Below are positions 34,744 to 43,795 of a DNA stretch of 64,000 bases, piece after piece (position 1 is the first letter of the stretch; every line of letters begins with the position of its first letter). Location of the stretch: contig JBKQSS010000038.1 in NCBI GenBank assembly GCA_052143535.1, positions 51,754 through 115,753 of the forward strand, in the 5' to 3' direction. The notes beneath the pieces are model-generated. The model saw only the letters and a list, made by a program, of their open reading frames with translations. It did not search any database and had not been told where the DNA came from. The stretch comes from JADGRA01 sp052143535. GTDB taxonomy: Bacteria > Myxococcota > Myxococcia > Myxococcales > Myxococcaceae. A program made the translations under genes and the position numbers.

Positions 34744-35829
34744 ATGCGCGGCGAGACCAAGAAGCAGTCGACGATGCTGAGCCTTCGGACTCCGGAGGAG
34801 CGGATACCGGCCGACCATCCCCTGAGACGGGTGAAGGACCTGGCGGACGGCGCCCTTGGGGTGCTGTCAGGCACGTTCGATGCGATGTACAGCCATCAGG
34901 GCCGCCCCTCCATCCCGCCCGAGCAACTGCTCAAGGCGTCGTTGTTGATGGCCTTTTACTCAGTCCGGAGCGAGCGACTCTTCTGCGAGCAGCTCGACTA
35001 CAACCTGCTCTTCCGCTGGTTTCTAGACATGGGGATTGAAGACGCGAGCTTCGACCACAGCACCTTCTCGGCCAACCGGCAGCGGCTCCTCGAGCACGAG
35101 GTGGCCAAGCGCTTCTTCGCAGCAGTCGTGGAGCAGGCCCGGAAGGGCAAGCTGATGAGCGACGACCACTTCAGCGTCGACGGCTCTCTGATTGAGGCCT
35201 GGGCCTCACTGAAGAGCTTTCGACCCAAGGGCGAGGACAAGGACAAGCGCAAACCCCCAGACGACCCGGGCAACCCCTCAGTGAATTTCCGCGGGGAGAA
35301 GCGCAGCAACGAGACGCACGAGTCGAAGACCGACCCCGGCTCTCGACTGGCGAGAAAGGGCGGTGGGGAATCCCGGCTCGCCTACATGGCGAACGCCCTG
35401 ATGGAAAACAGGAACGGGCTGCTCGTGGACCTATGCGTCGAGCCGGCGGACGGTTATGCCGAGCGGCGAGCAGCCCTCTCCATGCTGAAGGCCCTCGGGA
35501 AGACACGTGTCACTCTCGGCGCCGACAAAGGCTACGACACCAGTGACTTCATCCGGGACTGCCGCCAGCTTGGAGTAACTCCACACGTGGCGCAGACCTC
35601 GGACTACCGCCGGCGCTCGGCCGTCGACCGTCGGACGGTGCGGCACCGGGGTTACTTGGTGAGCCAGCGAATCCGGAAGCGCATCGAGGAGATATTTGGC
35701 TGGATGAAGACAGTCGGCGGCTTCCGTCGGACGAGATACCGAGGGCGAGACCGGACACAGCTCGCGGCATACTTCGTCGGCGCTGCCTATAACCTCTTAC
35801 GGATGGCTAGACTGCAGACGGTCCCCTGA
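34744..35829 (+). CDS. IS5 family transposase (DDE)
   Basis: This 361-aa transposase fills most of the insertion sequence. ATG 34744 follows TTGGAGG, a strong ribosome site, so the nine in-frame codons upstream are probably not translated. An N-terminal helical DUF772-type region (PEQLLKASLLMAFYSVRSER, FSANRQRLL) precedes the RNase H fold. The DDE triad is visible as FSVDGSLIEAW (first Asp), LGADKGYD (second Asp) and RIEEIFGWMKT (Glu). No frameshift is needed. It catalyses excision and reinsertion at CTAG-like targets. Confidence 0.93.
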   Translation: MRGETKKQSTMLSLRTPEERIPADHPLRRVKDLADGALGVLSGTFDAMYSHQGRPSIPPEQLLKASLLMAFYSVRSERLFCEQLDYNLLFRWFLDMGIEDASFDHSTFSANRQRLLEHEVAKRFFAAVVEQARKGKLMSDDHFSVDGSLIEAWASLKSFRPKGEDKDKRKPPDDPGNPSVNFRGEKRSNETHESKTDPGSRLARKGGGESRLAYMANALMENRNGLLVDLCVEPADGYAERRAALSMLKALGKTRVTLGADKGYDTSDFIRDCRQLGVTPHVAQTSDYRRRSAVDRRTVRHRGYLVSQRIRKRIEEIFGWMKTVGGFRRTRYRGRDRTQLAAYFVGAAYNLLRMARLQTVP

Positions 35830-35924
35830 CCGCCCGCCGAAGACCGAACGAGTCCCAAACCAAGGTCTCGAACGATGACCGACCTACTACCTCGACGAGT
35901 CTCCACCCATCGACCCGGCCAACA

Positions 35925-35945
35925 GGCCGGATCTTCAACGGCCTG
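35925..35945 (-). repeat. IS right terminal inverted repeat
   Basis: Read on the minus strand from the outside: CAGGCCGTTGAAGATCC. It mirrors the left end. The 95 bases between the transposase stop and this repeat hold no gene. Confidence 0.8.
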
Positions 35946-35949
35946 CTAG
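35946..35949. repeat. target-site duplication (right), CTAG
   Basis: CTAG directly abuts the right inverted repeat, the partner of the left CTAG copy. The 74 bases from here to the SDR stop codon show no feature. Confidence 0.85.
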
Positions 35950-36023
35950 GCGGACGCTGACGCCAGAAGCGGCTGAAGCTCACCTCGGCGGCTCCTACCT
36001 AGGCACTGCCGCCCGGAAGCGTT

Positions 36024-36800
36024 CTACCCCGAACGTTTGCCGGACGGCATTCCCAAGACGCGGGACACCACCCAGCTTGGCAAGAGGCTCCCGAGCCGGG
36101 CCAGCCAAGCGGTCTGCCAAGGGAAAGCGAAGCGCGCGTCTCCCCGCAGAATGGCTTGCCCCATCCGCTCGGCGGCGTCGGAAGTCTCGAGCAGAAACGG
36201 CATGGCAAAGCGGTTTTCGGCCGTCATCTCACTCTTCACGAAGCCTGGGTTGATGCACGTCACCCGGACGCCGGACGCGGCGAGGTCCATCCGCAGCCCC
36301 GCGCAGTAGGTCTGTAGGTACAGCTTGCTTGCGCCGTAGACGGCAAAGCGAGGGATGACAATCCACCCGGCAACCGAGGAGATGCCCACCAAATGGCCCT
36401 TGCCCCGCTCGGCCATCCTCGGGGCGAGCGCCGAAAGGGTGGCCGTGGCCCCGACGACATTCACCTGCAACATGGTTTGGATGTCGGGCCACTCCGCCCG
36501 CTGGCCATTGAGCATCCCTCCCACCCCGGCGTTGGCCACCACTAAGTCGAGGCCTCCCGGCGTCGCGTCGTCGAGCGCGCGAAGCTTTGTCACCACCTCC
36601 GCTGGCTGGGAGACGTCGAGGCGGACGGGCACCACCTCTCCCGGGCCGGCGGAGGCCTCGGCCTTCAGCGAGTCGAGTAGCTGCTCGCGCCGGGCGGCGG
36701 CGTAGACGCGGGACCCGCGACGCGCGAACCACAGCGCGAGCGCCCGCCCGAGGCCGCTCGACGCCCCGGTGATAGCAACGTTGGCGTAGGAGTGCTCCAT
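36024..36800 (-). CDS. short-chain dehydrogenase/reductase
   Basis: This 258-aa classical SDR has TGASSGLGRALALWFARRG at the N-terminus (TGxxxGxG cofactor motif), DLVVANAGVGG (NAG motif), a catalytic Ser in GISSVAG and YGASK for the Tyr-Lys pair. The family favours NADP when Arg follows the second strand (AAARRE), as here. The substrate is unknown. It is the third gene of the minus-strand series HDAC-like, methyltransferase, SDR, with 58 bases to the methyltransferase. ATG 36800 gives the standard SDR length; the frame is open upstream. Confidence 0.9.
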   Translation of the reverse strand: MEHSYANVAITGASSGLGRALALWFARRGSRVYAAARREQLLDSLKAEASAGPGEVVPVRLDVSQPAEVVTKLRALDDATPGGLDLVVANAGVGGMLNGQRAEWPDIQTMLQVNVVGATATLSALAPRMAERGKGHLVGISSVAGWIVIPRFAVYGASKLYLQTYCAGLRMDLAASGVRVTCINPGFVKSEMTAENRFAMPFLLETSDAAERMGQAILRGDARFAFPWQTAWLARLGSLLPSWVVSRVLGMPSGKRSG

Positions 36801-36858
36801 GGCGAAGGTCTCGTGTATCCGCTCCCGTTCTGGCAAGCGACAACTTGCCTCAGCCTGC

Positions 36859-37641
36859 TTAGCGCGTTCCGAGTGCGGCCACCGGACGGAAGTGAAACTC
36901 CGCCTCCGGAAGGTGAGGCAACGCCCGGGCTTCCCTGGCCGCTGCCTGCAGCAGCGGCGACTGCTCCGGCCCGAGGGCTTCGTCGAGGCTCTCGAAAATC
37001 TCCGCCAGTTCCTCTGCGCTCGAGCGCAGCGTCTCGGCGTCAGTGGCGTCTCCGTCAATCTCCACCGAGCGCACCTGGACGACGGAGAACCCTGTGTCCC
37101 TCATCAGGGCGTCCAGCTTCTGGCCAATAAACGGGTCACCACCGGCGGCGAGCTGGGCCTGGTTGAGGAGAGCGAGGGCCCGGTCGATGGCGGGACAGGG
37201 TGGTACGAGGCGAAGCGTCGCGTTGTCTACCTCCAAAAAGAAGCACTGCCCGCCGGGGGCAAGAATGCGGTGCACCTCGCGGAGGACGGCGGCCGTCTGT
37301 GGAATGTGTTCCAGCACCCAGCTCGCGTGCACCCGGTCAAAGCTGCCGTCCGGGAAGGGCAGCCGCGTTGCATTTCCCTGGACGTAAGTTGCCACCGGGT
37401 GGAGCGCCTTCGCCTGTTGCAGTTGCGCCGCGCGGAGGTCCAGCCCCCAGAGCTCAATTCCCAGGTGGCGTCGGGCGAGCTCTGCAGCCATGGCACCGAC
37501 CCCCGTTCCGAGGTCGAGTACCCGCATCCCGGGGTGCGCGGTGAAGTCCTGAAGCATTCTCGGCGAAACCCACACCAGCGCCTGCTTGATGAGGCGAGCC
37601 ACCTCGCGCAGGTCGGTGCCGCCGTGGATGTAGTCCGCCAT
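36859..37641 (-). CDS. class I SAM-dependent methyltransferase
   Basis: The 260-aa protein has the Rossmann-like motifs MRVLDLGTGVGAMAAELA (motif I, SAM binding), LWGLDLRAAQL (post I acidic), LPFPDGSFDRVHASWVLEHI and LAPGGQCFFLEVD. These are characteristic of the UbiE/Methyltransf_11-like group. The acceptor cannot be inferred. ATG 37641 lies eight bases after the stop of the HDAC-like gene; an ATG at 37665 that overlaps it is possible. The C-terminal 120 residues lack a known signature. Confidence 0.88.
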   Translation of the reverse strand: MADYIHGGTDLREVARLIKQALVWVSPRMLQDFTAHPGMRVLDLGTGVGAMAAELARRHLGIELWGLDLRAAQLQQAKALHPVATYVQGNATRLPFPDGSFDRVHASWVLEHIPQTAAVLREVHRILAPGGQCFFLEVDNATLRLVPPCPAIDRALALLNQAQLAAGGDPFIGQKLDALMRDTGFSVVQVRSVEIDGDATDAETLRSSAEELAEIFESLDEALGPEQSPLLQAAAREARALPHLPEAEFHFRPVAALGTR

Positions 37642-37649
37642 GGACGGCC

Positions 37650-38681
37650 TTAAAGCATAGGCCAATAGGGCCGGAGCGCCTCGAGGCTCAGTCGGATGGC
37701 GTGGCTCGCCTCCCGGCTGGCGCCGGTAGGGAATTCCTCCTTACGGCCCACCAACACCTCGAGGCAGGCGTGGACGCTGCGGGGCAGCCCCCCGAGCGAG
37801 TAGCCGCCCTCGAGCAGCAGGACCAAGCGCCCGCCACTCGTCGCCTCGGCCAGTTGCTTCACCACGCTGCACATCGCCGCGAAGCCGCGCTCAGTGCACA
37901 GCATTCCACCCAAGGGGTCATCCTCGTGCGGGTCGAAGCCGGCCGAGACGATGACGAGGTGAGGCGCAAAGCCCGAAGCGATGGGCAGAAGGAGGTCATG
38001 GAAGACGGCTCCAAAGTCGGCGTCGGTGCGGCCCCCTGGAAGCCCGCAGTTGACGGTGAAGCCCGCGCCGGCGTCTTGTCCCACCTCGGTCGGTGCCCCG
38101 GTGCCGGGGTAGAAGGGGAATTGGTGCACCGACTGGTAGAGGACGTCGGAGCGGTTCCAGAAGGCAGCCTGGGTCCCGTTGCCGTGGTGTACGTCCCAGT
38201 CCAGCACCAGCACCCGTTCGGCGCCGGCCAGCCGCGCCGCTTCCGCGGCGATGGCCGCGTTGTTGAGCAGGCAGAAGCCCATCATCTCGTTCGGTTCTGC
38301 ATGGTGTCCGGGCGGCCGCACCAGGGCGAAGGCGTTGCGCGCCTGACCGTTCAACACCGCCTCCGCCGCGCCCACCGCTGCGCCGGCGGCGAGCAGCGCT
38401 GCCTCGTAGCTTTTCGGCGACACCTGGGTGTCGGCGTCGAGCACCACCTGCTTCCCGGCCGTCGCTGCTAGCTGGGCGCGCAACGCCGGTGTGTGCACCC
38501 GCGCCACCTCGGCATCGGTGGCCGGACGTGGGCGCACCATCTCCACGCCCGGCACCGGCAGCTCCTTGAGAATGGAAAGCACCCGCTGAAGCCGAGCGGG
38601 GGACTCAGGGTGGCCCCGGCCGGGGTCGTGCTCGAGAAACAGAGGGTCCGAGAACACCAAAGTCGGCGCGTCTGCAGCCAT
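37650..38681 (-). CDS. histone deacetylase-like (AcuC/APAH family) hydrolase
   Basis: The 343-aa protein belongs to the histone deacetylase superfamily, which in bacteria removes acetyl groups from lysines, polyamines or small amides. Zinc-site motifs are present: RPPGHHAEPNEMMGFCLLNNAAIAAE (catalytic His pair), LDWDVHHGNGTQ (Asp and His ligands) and DPHEDDPLGG near the third ligand. ATG 38681 gives the family length. It leads the minus-strand operon with the methyltransferase and SDR genes and is divergent from the chemoreceptor-like gene. Which substrate class it uses cannot be told from these motifs. Confidence 0.93.
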   Translation of the reverse strand: MAADAPTLVFSDPLFLEHDPGRGHPESPARLQRVLSILKELPVPGVEMVRPRPATDAEVARVHTPALRAQLAATAGKQVVLDADTQVSPKSYEAALLAAGAAVGAAEAVLNGQARNAFALVRPPGHHAEPNEMMGFCLLNNAAIAAEAARLAGAERVLVLDWDVHHGNGTQAAFWNRSDVLYQSVHQFPFYPGTGAPTEVGQDAGAGFTVNCGLPGGRTDADFGAVFHDLLLPIASGFAPHLVIVSAGFDPHEDDPLGGMLCTERGFAAMCSVVKQLAEATSGGRLVLLLEGGYSLGGLPRSVHACLEVLVGRKEEFPTGASREASHAIRLSLEALRPYWPML

Positions 38682-38748
38682 CTTAGGGTGTACTCTACGC
38701 CCAAGCCGGGGTGCCCCGTTGTTTCCCGGTGGCACAGCGCGTTGTCCT

Positions 38749-40797
38749 ATGGTGCTCCCCAGCTCTCCTGTGCGACCCCGCCGCCAACTCGGTCTGCGCA
38801 CCGCCATCTTCGGCAGCTTCGGAGTGGCAATCCTTGTGTTGCTGGGCGTTGCCTGGGTGCTGATGCGGATGCAAGTCCTCGCCCGGGTGACCGACCGGTA
38901 CGAGGCCTTCGGACGCGTGCTCGGCCAGCACGTTGCCGCCTGGCTAGAGCACAGTGATAACCCACAGCAAGTGCTGGCTCAGGCCCCGCTGGCCGAGTCC
39001 GCGGCAGTTGGGGTGGCCGTCGTCAATGGCGCAGGACAGACTCAAACCGTCGGCCACGACGCCCTGGACTGGGCCTCCATTATTGCCAACTGGGAGTTGA
39101 GCGGCCGGGCGGCGCGGGTGGCGCTCTCGGGAGACTTGGTGCTGCTGGCTGTCCCGGAGGCGGGAAGCGACTCCCGGGTGCTGGTGGTGGTCGACGAGAG
39201 CTTCCTCGAAGAGGTGAAGGCCGGCCTGCGCTCCGGCCTGCTGTGGTCGGCCCTCATCGCAGCGCTGGTGTTCGCCCTGGGCATGGCCCTGGTGAGCAGA
39301 AGGCTGCTCGACGGACCGCTCGAGCGCATGACGTCCATTGCCCACCGGCTGGCGGAGGCGGACCTGACGGAGAGCCCGGAGCCGGGCCGGAACGACGCCG
39401 TTGGCAGGTTGGCTGGGGCGCTCGACCAGCTTCGAAACTCGCTTCGCGAAACCATCGGGCGTGCCCGGGGGGTAGGAGACGCCATCGTCCTCGCCATCGG
39501 CCAGCTGTCCCGCTCGGGGGTGATGGTGAGCGGGGGCTCTGGAATTGTCCTGCAGCGCGTCGAGGAGGCCCGCGGCGTCATCTCCGAGCTGCTCACCTCG
39601 CTGCGCGGACTGGCCGAGCAGGTGGACGTGCTTGGCCGAGGCGCCGAGGAGGGTACCGCCACGGCCACTGCCATGGCAGTCACCCACGACGACGTGACGG
39701 CCTTGGTCGAGCAGCTGGGTGCCGCCGCCGCAGAAACCACGTCCGCCATCGGTGAGATGAGCCACAGCGTCACCGAGGTGGCGCGCGCGGTTGGGCAGCT
39801 CCACGGCTCGGCCGACGAGACGTCGGCCAGCATGCAGGAGATGGACATCTCCATCGGCCAGGTGGAGACGAATGCCAACGAGACCGCGCGGCTCTCGGAA
39901 AACGTGCTTCAGGATGCGAGCACCGCTGGGGAGGCGCTGCAAACCACGCTTCAGGCCATCGACCGCATTCGCGGGAGCAGCCGGGAGGCGCTCCAAGTCA
40001 TCGAAAACCTGGGACAGCGCACCTCGGAAATTGGCAACATTCTCGACGTCATCGACGACGTCGCCGAGCAGACCAACCTCTTAGCCCTCAATGCAGCCAT
40101 CATCGCCGCCCAGGCTGGCGAGCACGGCAAGGGCTTCGCGGTGGTTGCCGATGAGATTAAGGAGCTCGCCGAGCGCACTGGTGCCTCCACCAAGGAGATT
40201 TCAGACCTCATCGCCGCCGTTCAGGCGGAGAGCCAAAACGCCCGAGCGGCGGTGGAGCAAGGGTTTCGCACGGTGGAGGAGGGCGTCGAGCTGGGGAGCG
40301 AAGCAGAAGAGGCGCTCAAGAAGATTTCCGCCTCAGCCAGCAAGAGCACGTTGATGGTGAAAGCCATCGCCCGCGCCACCGTCGAGCAGTCGCGCAGCAG
40401 CAAGTCGGTTACTGCCGCGGTGCAGCGAATCGCCGAGGCGGTGGAGGCGGTGGGCCGGGCCACCGCCGAGCAGGAGCGGGGGGCAACGCAGATGACCGAG
40501 CGCGCGCAGCGGATGCTGTCCGTCACCACCCAGGTGGAGCGCGCCACCGAGGCCCAGCTCGAGCGCAGTCGCCAGATTGCCCGGTCGCTGGCCAGCATCG
40601 GAGAGATGACCGGCGCAGTGAGCCGGGCGCGCGGTTCCCAGGCGGCCGCTTCCGAGCGGGTGCTGGCCGCGGTGGAGGCCATCCGCACGGTCGCCGAGGC
40701 GCAAGGTGGCAGCGTTCGCCAATTGGAGTCAGTCATCGACGACCTTCAACGCCAGGCCGAGGTGCTGCGCGCCGAGGTGCAGAGGTTCAAGGTGTGA
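38749..40797 (+). CDS. methyl-accepting chemotaxis protein-like receptor
   Basis: The 682-aa protein has a membrane helix near residues 19-38, an extracytoplasmic region of about 125 aa (residues 40-163; no recognised sensor), a second helix near 164-183, and a HAMP domain (about 184-235). A long coiled-coil signalling domain follows, with the hairpin tip VIDDVAEQTNLLALNAAIIAAQAGEHGKGFAVVADEIKELA near residue 430, the CheW/CheA contact. The C-terminus (LQRQAEVLRAEVQRFKV) is typical of MCPs. ATG 38749 is used; a TTG at 38719 is in frame. Its stop overlaps the MFS start (GTGA). Ligand unknown. Confidence 0.93.
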   Translation: MVLPSSPVRPRRQLGLRTAIFGSFGVAILVLLGVAWVLMRMQVLARVTDRYEAFGRVLGQHVAAWLEHSDNPQQVLAQAPLAESAAVGVAVVNGAGQTQTVGHDALDWASIIANWELSGRAARVALSGDLVLLAVPEAGSDSRVLVVVDESFLEEVKAGLRSGLLWSALIAALVFALGMALVSRRLLDGPLERMTSIAHRLAEADLTESPEPGRNDAVGRLAGALDQLRNSLRETIGRARGVGDAIVLAIGQLSRSGVMVSGGSGIVLQRVEEARGVISELLTSLRGLAEQVDVLGRGAEEGTATATAMAVTHDDVTALVEQLGAAAAETTSAIGEMSHSVTEVARAVGQLHGSADETSASMQEMDISIGQVETNANETARLSENVLQDASTAGEALQTTLQAIDRIRGSSREALQVIENLGQRTSEIGNILDVIDDVAEQTNLLALNAAIIAAQAGEHGKGFAVVADEIKELAERTGASTKEISDLIAAVQAESQNARAAVEQGFRTVEEGVELGSEAEEALKKISASASKSTLMVKAIARATVEQSRSSKSVTAAVQRIAEAVEAVGRATAEQERGATQMTERAQRMLSVTTQVERATEAQLERSRQIARSLASIGEMTGAVSRARGSQAAASERVLAAVEAIRTVAEAQGGSVRQLESVIDDLQRQAEVLRAEVQRFKV

Positions 40798-42080
40798 GCG
40801 CCTCGACACCGACTCGCGTTTCCGAGCGGATGCTGGTCTTCCTCATCGGGGCCGTGCAATTCGTCAACATCCTCGACTTCGTGATGGTGATGCCGCTCGG
40901 CCCGGACTTCGCCCATGGGTTGGGCATCCCAGTGTCGAAGCTGGGACTGGTGGGGGGCAGCTACACGCTGGCGGCTGCCGGGGCTGGCCTGGCGGGCTCG
41001 CTCTTTCTGGACCGCTACGACCGGCGTTCCGCGCTGGCGGTGGCCATGACCGGCCTGTCCCTGGGCACCTTCGCCGGGGGCCTGGCCACCGGCTTACCGA
41101 CGCTTTTGGGGGCGCGGGTGCTGGCCGGTGTCTTCGGTGGCCCGGCGACGTCACTGTCGCTCAGCATCGTCGCCGATGCCGTCCCGGCCGAGCGACGAGG
41201 CAAGGCCTTGGGCGCTGTGATGGGGGCCTTCAGCGTCGCGGCGGTGCTGGGTGTACCGGTGAGCCTCAAGCTGGCCGAATGGGCTGGCTGGCGCGCGCCG
41301 TTTTTCGCAGTCGCCGCTCTGGGCCTCCTCATCACCGCAGGAACCATCGCGCTGCTGCCGCCGATGCGCGCGCACCTGGAGGCCAAAGGCAGAAACCTCT
41401 CACCGACACCCTCCCTCTTCCGCCGGACGGTCGTGCAGTCCTACGTCATGACGGCGGTGGTGATGGGGGCTGGCTTCCTCCTCATCCCCAACCTGTCTGC
41501 CTACGTTCAGGCCAACCTCGGGCTGCCCCGGAGCGCCTTGTGGACGCTGTATGGCGCCGGAGGGCTGGTGAGTTTTGTCTCTTTGCGCCTGGTGGGAAAG
41601 CTGGTGGACCGGCTGGGCAGCTTCCGGGTGGGGACGGCCGGGGCGGTGCTGATGGCGTGCGCCGTGTGGCTTGCCTTCGTCGACGTCCCACCGCACCCCC
41701 CGGTGTTGCTGCTTTTCCTCTTCTTCATGTTCGCCCTGTCCGTCCGCAACGTGTCCTACAGCACGCTCACCTCGAAGGTGCCTCTGCCCGCCGAGCGAGC
41801 CCGTTTCATGTCCTTCCAATCGGCCGTTCAGCACCTCTCCAGTGCGGCGGGAGCCATCACCTCCGCGTTGGTACTGGCCGAAGGCCCCGGAGGACGTCTG
41901 CTTCACGTCCGACGCCTGGCCGCGCTGTCGCTGGTACTGACGGCGGCCTTGCCCAGCCTCCTCCTGCGGGTGGAGCGGGCCGTGGGGCGCGGCCCGGACC
42001 CCGCGCCGCCGAGCCCGGAGACACAAACCGACCTTGGACCACCGCCCGCGGGAATGGCGCGGCCGCTCAAGAAGGTTTAA
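40794..42080 (+). CDS. MFS transporter
   Basis: This 428-aa major facilitator has about twelve helices. MLVFLIGAVQFVNILDFVMVMPLGPDF at the N-terminus is the pattern of MFS drug-resistance or sugar-efflux transporters, with the loop 2-3 motif FLDRYDRRSALAVAM. The GTG start overlaps the chemoreceptor stop by four bases, and the gene is followed 21 bases later by tatB. No substrate can be stated. Confidence 0.9.
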   Translation: MSASTPTRVSERMLVFLIGAVQFVNILDFVMVMPLGPDFAHGLGIPVSKLGLVGGSYTLAAAGAGLAGSLFLDRYDRRSALAVAMTGLSLGTFAGGLATGLPTLLGARVLAGVFGGPATSLSLSIVADAVPAERRGKALGAVMGAFSVAAVLGVPVSLKLAEWAGWRAPFFAVAALGLLITAGTIALLPPMRAHLEAKGRNLSPTPSLFRRTVVQSYVMTAVVMGAGFLLIPNLSAYVQANLGLPRSALWTLYGAGGLVSFVSLRLVGKLVDRLGSFRVGTAGAVLMACAVWLAFVDVPPHPPVLLLFLFFMFALSVRNVSYSTLTSKVPLPAERARFMSFQSAVQHLSSAAGAITSALVLAEGPGGRLLHVRRLAALSLVLTAALPSLLLRVERAVGRGPDPAPPSPETQTDLGPPPAGMARPLKKV

Positions 42081-42101
42081 GAGCGTTCCCTAGGGAGCCT
42101 C

Positions 42102-42560
42102 ATGTTCAACCTCGGCGCCGGAGAAATTGCCCTCATCAGCGTGGTCGCGCTGCTGTTGCTCGGGCCAGACAAGCTCCCTGAGCTGGCCCGGGGCCTGGGG
42201 AAGGCCTTTCGCGAGTTCCGCAAGCACACCGAGGACGTGCGCACCATGGTGGAGCGAGAGTTTTACCGCATGGACCAGGACGTCCTGCAGGACGCCTCGA
42301 AGAAGGCGCCCGGCGCCGCGCCGGAGGTCAGTTCGGTTCCCGCCTCGCGCTTCGGTCTCCCCCTGAGCGACCCAGATGCGCCCGGCCAGCGCATCCTGCC
42401 GGCGCCTGGTTTCCCCGCCTTCCCCGCCCCGGACGGCGTGGTGGCCTCGCGTCCTCCGGCCGCGGAGACCCCCGCGGCGACGCCTGCTCCCTCTTCCTCC
42501 GCCGACACCCCAGCCCAGAGCGACCCGCACGCCGATGTTGTCCCCGGACGTGACGCCTGA
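42102..42560 (+). CDS. tatB: Sec-independent protein translocase TatB-like
   Basis: The 152-aa protein has an N-terminal membrane helix (GEIALISVVALLLLGPDKLPELARGLG) and then a short amphipathic helix (FREFRKHTEDVRTMV), as in TatA/TatB. The LGPDKLPE hinge and downstream Arg/Glu-rich helix favour TatB. The C-terminal half is Pro/Ala-rich and disordered. It overlaps the tatC start by 26 bases, so the two form a translationally coupled pair. TatA itself is not in this window. Confidence 0.9.
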   Translation: MFNLGAGEIALISVVALLLLGPDKLPELARGLGKAFREFRKHTEDVRTMVEREFYRMDQDVLQDASKKAPGAAPEVSSVPASRFGLPLSDPDAPGQRILPAPGFPAFPAPDGVVASRPPAAETPAATPAPSSSADTPAQSDPHADVVPGRDA

Positions 42561-43782
42561 GCCCGAAGGCGCACGCCTGAGTCTCGCCGAACACCTGGGT
42601 GAGCTCCGGTCCCGTCTTTTGCGCTGCACCCTCGCGGTGCTGGTGTTGGGCATCCTCGGACTGGTCTTCGCGCGTCCCATTTTTGGTGCGCTGATGCGGC
42701 CGGTCCTCGATGCCTTGCCACCCGGCCAACGCAGCCTCATCTACACCTCGGGCATTGAGGAGCTGAACGTCCTGATGAAGGTCGGCCTGTACGCCGGCAT
42801 TTTCCTCAGCACGCCCGTCATCCTCTGGCAGCTGTGGGGCTTTGTCGCTCCGGGCCTCTACCCGGCCGAGCGGCGCTACGCCGCGCCCTTCGTGCTCCTC
42901 GGCTCGCTCGCCTTCCTGGCAGGCGCTGCCTTTTGCTACTTCGTGCTCTTGCCCACCATGTTTCAGTTTCTCCTCACCGGAGAGTCCGCGCCAGTGCAGG
43001 CCCGGGTAGAGCAAGCCCAGGCACGCGAGACGGAGGTGTTGCGCCTGGTCAGTATTGGCGCCTTCGACCGGGCAGCGGAGCAAGCCGGTGCCACCCAGAA
43101 CGCTCTCACCGAAAACGGCGAGGGGCAGGTGGTGGCTTACGAGGGACGCGAGTCCTCGGGCGTGGTGGACCGGCAGGCGCGCTTCGAAGCCCTCGGCCGT
43201 CTCTTCGATGCGATGCGCGCAGAGCTCGGCCCGGCCGGTGCGCCGGTGTTGAGAAAGGCGATGGACCGTCGGCTGGCTGCCCTGGAGGCGCTCCTAGCCG
43301 GGCAGCCGGGAACTGCCGATGTGGCGATGGAGGAGTCAGCCGCTCTCGTTGCCGGTGCGGCCGGAGCTCACGGTGGAGAAGTGGCCAGGGTGTGGCGTCT
43401 GGAGCAAGCACTGGCCTCCGGCAAGCGCCAGCTGGCGACGGAGGCTTGGACTCGCCCCTTGCTCACCATGAGCGAGCAGCTGTCGCTGGTGCTTTTGCTC
43501 CTGCTCGCCCTGGGAATTATTTTCGAGTTGCCGCTGGTGATGGCGCTGTTGGCGGCGCTCGGTGTCGTCAAATCTCGCTTCCTGATGCGCTACCAGCGCC
43601 ACGCCATCATCGTCTGCCTCATCGTGGCGGCGATTATTACCCCCACCGGCGACGCGGTAAACCTGATGCTGATGGCAGGGCCGATGATTGCCTGCTACGA
43701 GCTGGGAGTGCTCGCCGCCTGGTTGATTGAGCGGCGAAAAGTGCGCAACGCGGCCGAGACGGCGCTTACGCCAGTGGGCTGA
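42535..43782 (+). CDS. tatC: Sec-independent translocase TatC with long periplasmic insertion
   Basis: TatC is the twin-arginine signal-peptide receptor of the Tat pathway. The family signatures are present: LAEHLGELRSRLL at the N-terminus, GFVAPGLYPAERRYAAPFV, and IITPTGDAVNLMLMAGPM near the end. The usual length is about 250 aa; this one has 415. The excess is an insertion of about 140-150 residues between membrane helices 3 and 4 (roughly residues 150-308), in the second periplasmic loop. It is helical, Ala/Glu/Arg-rich and lacks Cys. The start ATG 42535 overlaps tatB. All six TMs look intact, so it is probably functional. Confidence 0.94.
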   Translation: MLSPDVTPEPEGARLSLAEHLGELRSRLLRCTLAVLVLGILGLVFARPIFGALMRPVLDALPPGQRSLIYTSGIEELNVLMKVGLYAGIFLSTPVILWQLWGFVAPGLYPAERRYAAPFVLLGSLAFLAGAAFCYFVLLPTMFQFLLTGESAPVQARVEQAQARETEVLRLVSIGAFDRAAEQAGATQNALTENGEGQVVAYEGRESSGVVDRQARFEALGRLFDAMRAELGPAGAPVLRKAMDRRLAALEALLAGQPGTADVAMEESAALVAGAAGAHGGEVARVWRLEQALASGKRQLATEAWTRPLLTMSEQLSLVLLLLLALGIIFELPLVMALLAALGVVKSRFLMRYQRHAIIVCLIVAAIITPTGDAVNLMLMAGPMIACYELGVLAAWLIERRKVRNAAETALTPVG

Positions 43783-43795
43783 CAGCCAGCGGCCT

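Larger units (their letters stand above)
34669..35945 (+). mobile_element. IS5 family insertion sequence, complete
   Basis: The element is 1277 bp long. Its imperfect terminal inverted repeats start CAGGGTGTTGAA (left) and, read inward from the right end, CAGGCCGTTGAA. It is flanked by CTAG duplications. It holds one transposase gene with an intact DDE triad. Ends, duplication and gene are all intact, so it may be active or recently inserted. Confidence 0.92.
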
